A stretch of DNA of 11,059 bases, from contig NZ_JBEXCV010000222.1 of assembly GCF_040605455.1 (NCBI RefSeq), forward strand, positions 1-11,059. Reading direction: 5' to 3'. Of the stretch, positions 6,659-11,059 are shown in pieces; the first letter of the stretch is position 1, and each line of letters starts with the position of its first letter. Both the position numbers and the translations under genes were made by a program. The notes beneath the pieces are model-generated. The model was not told the origin of the DNA, ran no database searches, and worked only from the letters and a program-made list of their open reading frames with translations. The DNA is from Embleya sp040605455 (GTDB lineage Bacteria; Actinomycetota; Actinomycetes; Streptomycetales; Streptomycetaceae).

Positions 6659-6700
6659 AGCCGTGTCCTCGCGCAGGATCGACACGCGATGGACACGGCT
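6659..6700. terminator. Long bidirectional hairpin between convergent genes
   Basis: AGCCGTGTCC (6659-6668) pairs perfectly with GGACACGGCT (6691-6700). TCGCG (6669-6673) then pairs with CGCGA (6685-6689), leaving one bulged T (6690) and an 11-base loop. This 15-bp stem lies between the stops of the plus-strand protease gene and the minus-strand secreted-protein gene, so it probably stops transcription from both sides. A 10-bp palindrome TGCCGCGGCA follows at 6703-6712. Confidence 0.6.
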
Positions 6701-6774
6701 CGTGCCGCGGCAGGACCGACCGGTTCCGCACCGACGACCCGGCTCGGCGGCAGGGGCAGAACCCGATGCGGATG

Positions 6775-7203
6775 CTAAAGGGGCAGACCCTCGAGCGGCG
6801 ACCCGCCCAGCGGGGAAGCGCCTGTCGACAGCTTCTCGGTGGGCAGCGCGCTGAGCGGCGAGCCCAGGCCGCCCTTGGCCGGGCCGCTCTGCTCGGCGGC
6901 CATGTCGCCCATGCCCTGCTCCATGTTGTGGGCAGTGTTCTCGGCCACGTTCGCGGCCAGGCTGTCGAGGGGCGACTGGCCCGGGGTGAGCACCTTGCCG
7001 GCGGGAAGTACGTCGGTCACCTGGCTCACCGGGAACGGCGCGGCGGCGGCGTCCGGCATGGCCGGCTGGGCCGTCGAGGCGGACGGCGACAGCTCGTCGA
7101 CCAGGCCGACCGGCGGCGCCGCACTCGCGGAGCCCGCAGCTCCCGCTGCCAGTGCCGCACCGAGTCCGGCCGTGATGGCCGCCTTACGCGTTACCGATCG
7201 CAT
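6775..7203 (-). CDS. Small secreted protein, Gly/Pro/Leu-rich (142 aa)
   Basis: I chose ATG 7203 because GAGG lies 6 bases upstream; ATG 7209 directly abuts that GAGG. The first about 30 residues are a Sec signal peptide (MRSVTRKAAITAG, Ala-rich core, cleavage near SASA-A). The mature part of about 110 residues has no cysteine. It includes SQVTDVLPAGKVLTPG, a central helix-like stretch with LAANVAENTAHNMEQGMGD, and a C-terminal low-complexity region with short repeats (SPL, GGSPLEGLPL). No enzymatic motif is visible. The VTDV-x-PAGK piece and the signal peptide resemble the 715-1047 product, and promoter elements match, so the two are likely distant paralogues. Similar short exported Streptomyces proteins are sometimes labelled ATP-binding in databases; I see no nucleotide-binding motif here. 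Convergent with the protease gene. Confidence 0.72.
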   Translation of the reverse strand: MRSVTRKAAITAGLGAALAAGAAGSASAAPPVGLVDELSPSASTAQPAMPDAAAAPFPVSQVTDVLPAGKVLTPGQSPLDSLAANVAENTAHNMEQGMGDMAAEQSGPAKGGLGSPLSALPTEKLSTGASPLGGSPLEGLPL

Positions 7204-7265
7204 GTGCATCCTCGGGTTCTCGATTCGGGCGGGGCAAAGCACACCCCGTAACGAAGTGAGACCGC

Positions 7266-7295
7266 AACGTAGCGAACCGGACGCGGGATACGCAA
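7266..7295 (-). promoter_or_regulatory. Promoter of the 6775-7203 secreted-protein gene
   Basis: On the minus strand: -35 TTGCGT (7295-7290), 18-base spacer, -10 TACGTT (7271-7266), then GCG. The 11-mer GCTACGTTGCG is identical to that in the promoter at 1088-1117 and the spacing is the same. The expected leader is about 55 bases and contains the GAGG ribosome site. The region 7296-7401 upstream shows only GC-rich palindromes (for example GGGCGCGCCC at 7348-7357) and no gene. Confidence 0.5.
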
Positions 7296-7381
7296 AACGC
7301 CCCTTCGGGTCAGGCGGGACCGTTCGCCCGCGCGCGGAAGGGGCCCGGGGCGCGCCCGCGATCCGCATGGCTCCGAATCGG

Positions 7382-7395
7382 GCGGGCGCACCCGC
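7382..7395 (-). terminator. Possible adenosine deaminase terminator hairpin
   Basis: GCGGG (7382-7386), CGCA loop, CCCGC (7391-7395) lies 7 bases past the deaminase stop on the minus strand. The stem is short and there is no U-tract, so confidence is low. Further GC palindromes at 7341-7357 could contribute. Confidence 0.25.
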
Positions 7396-7401
7396 GAAAG
7401 G

Positions 7402-8535
7402 TCAGTTCCGACCGAAAAGCCATTCCGACTTGAGCACGGCATAACCGGGCTTGATCACCTCGTTGATCATCGCGAGGCGCTCGTCGAAGGGCAGGAAGGC
7501 GCTCTTCATCGCGTTCACGGTGAACCACTGCAGGTCGTCCAGGCCGTAGCCGAACGCCTCGACGAGGTGTTCGAACTCCCGCGTCATCGACGTACCGCTC
7601 ATCAAACGGTTGTCGGTGTTCACGGTCACCCGAAAATAGAGTCGGCGCAGTAGGCCGATCGGGTGATCGGCGTAGGACGTGGCAGCGCCGGTCTGCAGAT
7701 TCGAGGTCGGGCACATCTCCAGCGGGATGCGCTTGTCACGCACGTACGCCGCGAGCCGGCCGAGTTCGACGCTGCCATCGTCCTTGACCGTGATGTCGTC
7801 GATGATCCGCACGCCGTGTCCGAGTCGGTCCGCGCCGCACCACTGGAGCGCCTGCCAGATCGACGGCAGGCCGAACGCCTCGCCGGCGTGGATGGTGAAG
7901 TGGTTGTTCTCCCGCTTGAGGTACTCGAACGCGTCCAGGTGACGCGTGGGCGGGAAGCCCGCCTCCGCGCCGGCGATGTCGAAGCCGACCACGCCCAGGT
8001 CGCGGTGCCGGTTGGCGAGTTCGGCGATCTCCAGCGAGCGGGCCGCGTGCCGCATCGCGGTGAGCAGCGCGCCGACCTTGATCCGGTTGCCGGCCTCGGC
8101 CGCGCGGCGCTCGCCCTCGCGGAAGCCCTCGTCGACCGCCTCGACCACCTGGTCCAGGGTCAGGCCCGCGGCCAGGTGCTGCTCGGGCGCGTAGCGGATC
8201 TCGGCGTAGACCACGCCGTCGGCGGCGAGGTCCTCGGCGCATTCGGCGGCGACGCGGAACAGACCCTCGCGGGTCTGCATCACCGCCACGGTGTGGTCGA
8301 AGGTCTCCAGGTAACGCTCCAGCGAGCCGGAGTCGGCGGCCTCGCGGAACCAGGTGCCGAGCGCTTCGGGGTCGGTGGTGGGCAGGCGGTCGTAGCCGAC
8401 CGCCTCGGCGAGTTCGATGATCGTGGTGGGACGCAGCCCACCGTCGAGGTGGTCGTGGAGCAGGACTTTGGGGGCACGCCGGATCTGCTCGACCGTGGGC
8501 GAGACAGCGGGCGTGTTCGGGTGGCTGCTGTACAT
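7402..8535 (-). CDS. add: Adenosine deaminase
   Basis: This cytosolic purine-salvage enzyme converts adenosine (and deoxyadenosine) to inosine and ammonia using a zinc ion. The 377-residue chain matches the usual family length. Zn ligands and catalytic residues are in place: His27 and His29 in LLHDHLDGG, His216 and the proton-shuttle Glu219 in HAGE, His240 in LGHGVRI, and Asp308 in VNTDN. The motifs CPTSNLQTG and the C-terminal NAMKSAFLP are also family marks. The only credible start is ATG 8535; it has no Shine-Dalgarno, while TAAAGT ends 6 bases before it, which suggests a leaderless message. A 12-bp palindrome lies just beyond. Neighbours are a small secreted-protein gene downstream and lysR upstream, neither purine-related. 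An adenosine deaminase also lies near afsQ in S. coelicolor (from memory). No defect seen. Confidence 0.95.
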   Translation of the reverse strand: MYSSHPNTPAVSPTVEQIRRAPKVLLHDHLDGGLRPTTIIELAEAVGYDRLPTTDPEALGTWFREAADSGSLERYLETFDHTVAVMQTREGLFRVAAECAEDLAADGVVYAEIRYAPEQHLAAGLTLDQVVEAVDEGFREGERRAAEAGNRIKVGALLTAMRHAARSLEIAELANRHRDLGVVGFDIAGAEAGFPPTRHLDAFEYLKRENNHFTIHAGEAFGLPSIWQALQWCGADRLGHGVRIIDDITVKDDGSVELGRLAAYVRDKRIPLEMCPTSNLQTGAATSYADHPIGLLRRLYFRVTVNTDNRLMSGTSMTREFEHLVEAFGYGLDDLQWFTVNAMKSAFLPFDERLAMINEVIKPGYAVLKSEWLFGRN

Positions 8536-8541
8536 GAAAGG

Positions 8542-8563
8542 ACTTTACTGCCTACGCGCGTAG
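8542..8563 (-). promoter_or_regulatory. Candidate leaderless add promoter with 12-bp palindrome
   Basis: On the minus strand, TAAAGT (8547-8542) fits a TAnnnT -10 and stands 6 bases before the add ATG. The perfect palindrome CTACGCGCGTAG (8552-8563) sits 4 bases upstream of that -10, inside the expected spacer, where a bound repressor would block initiation. No good -35 is visible, so an activator or a weak promoter is possible. Confidence 0.4.
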
Positions 8564-8600
8564 ATCATGCTGCTTTTTTGGGCGCCTTCGTCGCCGGCTC

Positions 8601-8630
8601 GCGAGGGGAGCACCTTTTTGTCTCCCCCGC
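8601..8630 (-). terminator. Stem-loop between lysR and add
   Basis: GGGGAG (8605-8610) pairs with CTCCCC (8622-8627). With A8604 bulged, GCG (8601-8603) pairs with CGC (8628-8630), giving a 9-bp stem and an 11-base loop holding a T5 run. It lies about 75 bases past the lysR stop and may end lysR transcription before add. The rest of the 170-base gap contains no gene; a T6 run is at 8574-8579. Confidence 0.4.
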
Positions 8631-8705
8631 TTCGCGCGTCGATCACTTGGGTGGGCGCGGGTCGGGGGCGCTGACGCGCCGGGGGGTGGCAGGGTGGGGG
8701 AGGGC

Positions 8706-9644
8706 TCAGTCCTCGGGGCGGTCCGGGTGTAGCAGGTTGCCGCGTCGGCCGAGCACGAACTCGCGGAACAAGCGCACGGGCGCGGTCTCCGGTCGGCCCG
8801 GCATCCAGGCCAGCCCGATGGTGCGAAAGGTGCGGGGCGCGGTGACGGCAAGGTGCACCGTGCCCGGGCGCGGCGCGTCGGGTGCGGGCAGCAGCGCAAC
8901 GCCCAGGCCCGCCGCGACCAGGCCGCGCAGCGTCTCGGCCTCCTCGCCCTCGAAGGCGATCCTGGGTACGAACCCGGCCTCGGCGAACAGCGCGTCGGTG
9001 ATCCGGCGCAGCCCGTAGCCGGGCTCCATGCACACGAACACGTCCTCGGCCGCCTCCGCCAACCGCACCCGGCGACGGCGCGCGAGCCGGTGGTCGGCCG
9101 GCACCACCAGGTAGAGCCGCTGATCGTCGAGCGCCCGCACCGCCAGATCCGGTGCGTCCGGCAACGGCGCGGTCAGGCACAGGTCGAGTTCGCCGGCCCG
9201 CATGCGCTCCAGCATCGCCGAGGCCGACGCCTGGACGAGTTGGAAGCGGATACCCGGGTGGTGCACCCGAAAGGCACGCAGCAGGCCGGGCACCGCCTCG
9301 GGCCCCATCGTGTGCAGGAATCCGAACGCGACCTTGCCGCGCGCCCCGCCCACGTCCTCGATCACCTCGTCCAGTCCGCGCTCCAGCAGCGCGAGCGCCT
9401 GTTCCACGTAGCCGAGCAGGGTGTGGCCCTGTCGGGTGAGCGCCACCCCGCGCCCGGTGCGGGCCAGCAGCGGCACGCCGACGTCGGCCTCCAACCGGGC
9501 CATCGTGCGGCTGAGCGTGGGCTGCGGGATGCCCAGGCCGGCCGCCGCTCGGGTGATGTGCTCCTCGCGCGCGACCGCCGCGAATTGCGTCAGGAGCGGG
9601 ACGATGGCAGCGGAAACCTCCGCTGATCTGCTGTCATACGACAT
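8706..9644 (-). CDS. LysR-type transcriptional regulator, divergent from an MFS exporter
   Basis: The 312-residue protein has an N-terminal winged helix-turn-helix at about 14-73 (LLTQFAAVAREEHITRAA, then GIPQPTLSRTMARLEADVG and LLARTGRGVALTRQG). A LysR substrate-binding domain spans about 100-300 (GKVAFGFLHTMGPEAVPGLL, then LDLCLTAPLPD, LAEAAEDVFVCMEPGYGLR and GLVAAGLGVALLPAP). An upstream in-frame TGA leaves ATG 9644 as the start; it has no clear Shine-Dalgarno. AAGAAT 7 bases upstream could be a weak leaderless -10. It probably senses a small molecule exported by the divergent MFS pump and binds the dyad at 9665-9681, repressing or autoregulating. The architecture parallels E. coli ynfL/ynfM. 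Ligand unknown. No truncation or missing motif noted. Confidence 0.9.
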   Translation of the reverse strand: MSYDSRSAEVSAAIVPLLTQFAAVAREEHITRAAAGLGIPQPTLSRTMARLEADVGVPLLARTGRGVALTRQGHTLLGYVEQALALLERGLDEVIEDVGGARGKVAFGFLHTMGPEAVPGLLRAFRVHHPGIRFQLVQASASAMLERMRAGELDLCLTAPLPDAPDLAVRALDDQRLYLVVPADHRLARRRRVRLAEAAEDVFVCMEPGYGLRRITDALFAEAGFVPRIAFEGEEAETLRGLVAAGLGVALLPAPDAPRPGTVHLAVTAPRTFRTIGLAWMPGRPETAPVRLFREFVLGRRGNLLHPDRPED

Positions 9645-9664
9645 GGTATGGATTCTTGCTCAAA

Positions 9665-9681
9665 CATGCATTGGACGCATG
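9665..9681. promoter_or_regulatory. LysR-type operator (T-N11-A dyad)
   Basis: CATGC-N7-GCATG is a perfect 5-bp interrupted dyad that contains the LysR signature T-N11-A (T9667, A9679). It lies centrally in the 63-bp gap between the divergent lysR and MFS genes. Its 7-base centre contains the exporter's -35 TTGGAC, so a bound regulator would meet RNA polymerase directly. Confidence 0.65.
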
Positions 9682-9700
9682 AAACGACGCGGCCTAGCTT
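9671..9700 (+). promoter_or_regulatory. Leaderless promoter of the MFS exporter gene
   Basis: TTGGAC (9671-9676), 18-base spacer, TAGCTT (9695-9700), then 7 bases to the ATG at 9708. Spacing implies transcription starts at or next to the ATG, matching the absence of a Shine-Dalgarno. Confidence 0.6.
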
Positions 9701-9707
9701 CGTACTC

Positions 9708-11059
9708 ATGCCCGCCTCGAACAGCTCATCGGACCCCGCCCCAAGCACCCTCCCGACCGCTACTTCGGCGATCCGGCACACGCGCGGTTCGCGCGCGTAT
9801 CGCCGGGTGAACCTGGCGCTGTTCGCCGCGGGCTGTTCGACCTTCGCGATGCTCTACGCGACCCAGACACTGCTGCCGGAGTTGTCCGACGGGTTCGACC
9901 TGGACCCGGCCACGGCCAGCCTCTCGGTCTCGGTGACCACCGGTGCGCTGGCCCTGGCGGTGATCCCGGTAAGCATGCTGTCCGAGCGGTGGGGCCGCTC
10001 GCGGGTGATGACGATCTCCGTGTTCGGCGCCGCCCTGCTGGGCGTACTGGCCGCGTTCGCCCCGGACTTCGGCACCCTCGTGGCGCTGCGCACGGTGCAG
10101 GGTGTCGCACTGGCCGGGCTGCCCGCGACTGCGATGGCCTACCTCGCCGAGGAGGTCGACGGGCCCTCGCTGGGCTCGGCGATGGGGCTGTACGTGGCGG
10201 GCAACAGCATCGGCGGCATGGGCGGCCGGTTGGTCACCGGACTGGCGTCGGACCTGGGCGGGTGGCGGGTCGCACTGGTGGCGGTCGGTCTGCTCGCCCT
10301 CGGGTCGGCGGTCGCCTTCCGGGTGTTGCTGCCGCCGTCGCGCAACTTCACCCCGTCGACCATGAGCGCCCGGCAACTCACCGGCGTGCTGCGCTCGCAC
10401 CTCGCGGATCCGGTACTGCGTCGGTTGTACCTGCTGGGCATGGTGTTCATGGCGGCGTTCGGCACGGTCTACAACTACCTCGGCTACCGGTTGCTCGCCG
10501 AGCCGTTCGGGTTGCCGCAGACGGTGGTCGGCGCGATCTTCGTGATCTACCTGGCGGGTACCTTCAGTTCGGCCGCCTCGGGCCGGCTGGTCGGCCGGAT
10601 CGGGCACCGTGCGACGTTGTGGGCCGCCGCGGCGATCACCGCCGCGGGCGCGCTGCTGACCCTGCCGGACCACCTGGCACTGGTCGTGGTCGGCCTGATC
10701 GTGCTCACGGCGGGCTTCTTCGCGGGCCATTCGGCGGCCAGTTCGGCGGTCGGCCTGCGGGTCACCGAGGGCCGCGCGCAGGCATCCGCGCTGTACCTGG
10801 CGGCCTACTACCTCGGCGCGAGCGTCGGCGGCCCGATCGGTGGCGTCGCCTTCCACGGCCAGGGCTGGGCGGGCGCGGTGCTGCTCGTGCTGGTGCTGAT
10901 GGCCGCGGCGGGCGCGGTGGCCCACGGCCTCAAGGGCCGGGTGGCCGGCGCGCCGGCGCCCGCACCGATTTGGCGGCTAGCTATCCCCGACTGCGCGAGG
11001 ACCAACTGCAAAAGCTCGCGTGGACGGTGTTCGTCCCGCTCGCGCTCGGCCAACTCGTC
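9708..11059 (+). CDS. MFS transporter, YnfM-like (frame open at right edge)
   Basis: This is probably a proton-driven exporter of small molecules in the plasma membrane. From ATG 9708 the frame stays open to the window end (450 codons, no stop). Residues 1-30 are a Ser/Pro/Thr-rich cytoplasmic tail. Twelve helices fit between about 34 and 406, starting VNLALFAAGCSTFAMLYATQ. MFS motif A is SERWGRSRVM (92-101) between helices 2 and 3; the second half repeats GRLVGRIGHR near 292-301. YATQTLLPELSDGF and the residues after it resemble the YnfM family. The expected end is near residue 420 (AGAPAPAP). Beyond about base 10968 the frame reads Arg/Ser/Cys-rich sequence over a NuoH-like segment in another frame, so the natural stop seems lost. 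Divergent from lysR and likely under its control. Substrate unknown. Confidence 0.82.
   Translation, partial: MPASNSSSDPAPSTLPTATSAIRHTRGSRAYRRVNLALFAAGCSTFAMLYATQTLLPELSDGFDLDPATASLSVSVTTGALALAVIPVSMLSERWGRSRVMTISVFGAALLGVLAAFAPDFGTLVALRTVQGVALAGLPATAMAYLAEEVDGPSLGSAMGLYVAGNSIGGMGGRLVTGLASDLGGWRVALVAVGLLALGSAVAFRVLLPPSRNFTPSTMSARQLTGVLRSHLADPVLRRLYLLGMVFMAAFGTVYNYLGYRLLAEPFGLPQTVVGAIFVIYLAGTFSSAASGRLVGRIGHRATLWAAAAITAAGALLTLPDHLALVVVGLIVLTAGFFAGHSAASSAVGLRVTEGRAQASALYLAAYYLGASVGGPIGGVAFHGQGWAGAVLLVLVLMAAAGAVAHGLKGRVAGAPAPAPIWRLAIPDCARTNCKSSRGRCSSRSRSANS
10973..11059 (+). pseudogene. NuoH C-terminal fragment, 5' part missing
   Basis: In a frame shifted from the MFS gene, 29 codons read AASYPRLREDQLQKLAW, then TVFVPLALGQLV. 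This aligns by eye with the end of complex I subunit H (E. coli NuoH RASLPRPRYDQVMSFGW, then KICLPLTLINLLV): the Ala-Ser, Pro-Arg, Arg, Asp-Gln, Trp and Pro-Leu positions agree. The homology begins abruptly about 8 bases after the likely MFS end. No start codon or rest of nuoH lies upstream. It is either a truncated nuoH brought in by rearrangement or an assembly misjoin at a contig end. Confidence 0.6.

Noticed and set aside
5554..7251. 565-codon open frame on the plus strand
   Set aside because: It covers the protease gene out of frame and continues through the terminators and the opposite-strand secreted gene; Arg/Gly-rich shadow.
7663..9018. 451-codon open frame on the plus strand
   Set aside because: It is antisense to add and part of lysR, both of which have complete family motifs.
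9726..10925. 399-codon open frame on the minus strand
   Set aside because: It is antisense to the MFS gene, with His/Gln/Arg-rich composition; the plus strand has clear transporter helices.
1..11059. CRISPR arrays, tRNA or rRNA genes, insertion sequences, attachment sites
   Set aside because: No regularly spaced repeats, no cloverleaf-like or rRNA stretches, and no transposase or integrase coding were seen on either strand.

Overview
The window is very GC-rich and its coding regions almost always end codons in G or C. Gene content points to a Streptomyces-like actinomycete: a SigQ-type ECF sigma factor divergent from an AfsQ1/AfsQ2 two-component pair, a PspC-domain mini-protein, and adenosine deaminase close by. 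From memory this order resembles the S. coelicolor afsQ neighbourhood (SCO4901 to SCO4908). The species cannot be named from this stretch.

Layout. (1) 1-1047, minus strand: a four-helix membrane protein that runs off the left edge, then a small secreted protein with its own promoter. (2) 1330-5153: sigQ (minus) and afsQ1-afsQ2-lipoprotein (plus) diverge from a 166-bp regulatory gap. The three plus-strand genes overlap by 4 bases at each junction (GTGA, then TTGA) and should be translationally coupled. (3) 5254-6613, plus: a 63-residue PspC-domain protein, then a membrane-anchored or secreted trypsin-like serine protease. (4) 6614-6774: a large two-part hairpin region between convergent genes. 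(5) 6775-8535, minus: a second small secreted protein, then adenosine deaminase. (6) 8706-11059: a LysR regulator divergent from a YnfM-like MFS exporter. At the right edge the exporter frame runs without a stop into sequence that, in another frame, encodes the C-terminal part of the respiratory complex I subunit NuoH.

How the parts may work together. SigQ, AfsQ1, AfsQ2 and the lipoprotein form an envelope/nutrient-sensing regulatory unit; the PspC protein and protease are also envelope-associated and may sit in its circuit (inference). The two small secreted proteins lie on either side of this block. They share signal-peptide style, a short S-x(1-2)-T-D-V-x(1-2)-A-G-K-like motif, and matching promoters (TTGCGC or TTGCGT, 18-base spacer, TACGTTGCG), so they are probably co-expressed paralogues. 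The LysR/MFS pair resembles E. coli ynfL/ynfM: a clear LysR-type dyad covers the -35 of the exporter promoter. Adenosine deaminase and the exporter each lack a Shine-Dalgarno and have a -10-like hexamer 6-7 bases before the ATG, which suggests leaderless transcripts.

The most checkable novelties are the shared promoter/paralogue pair, the LysR box over a leaderless promoter, the 12-bp palindrome in the adenosine deaminase promoter, and the MFS/NuoH junction, which could be a real rearrangement or an assembly misjoin.
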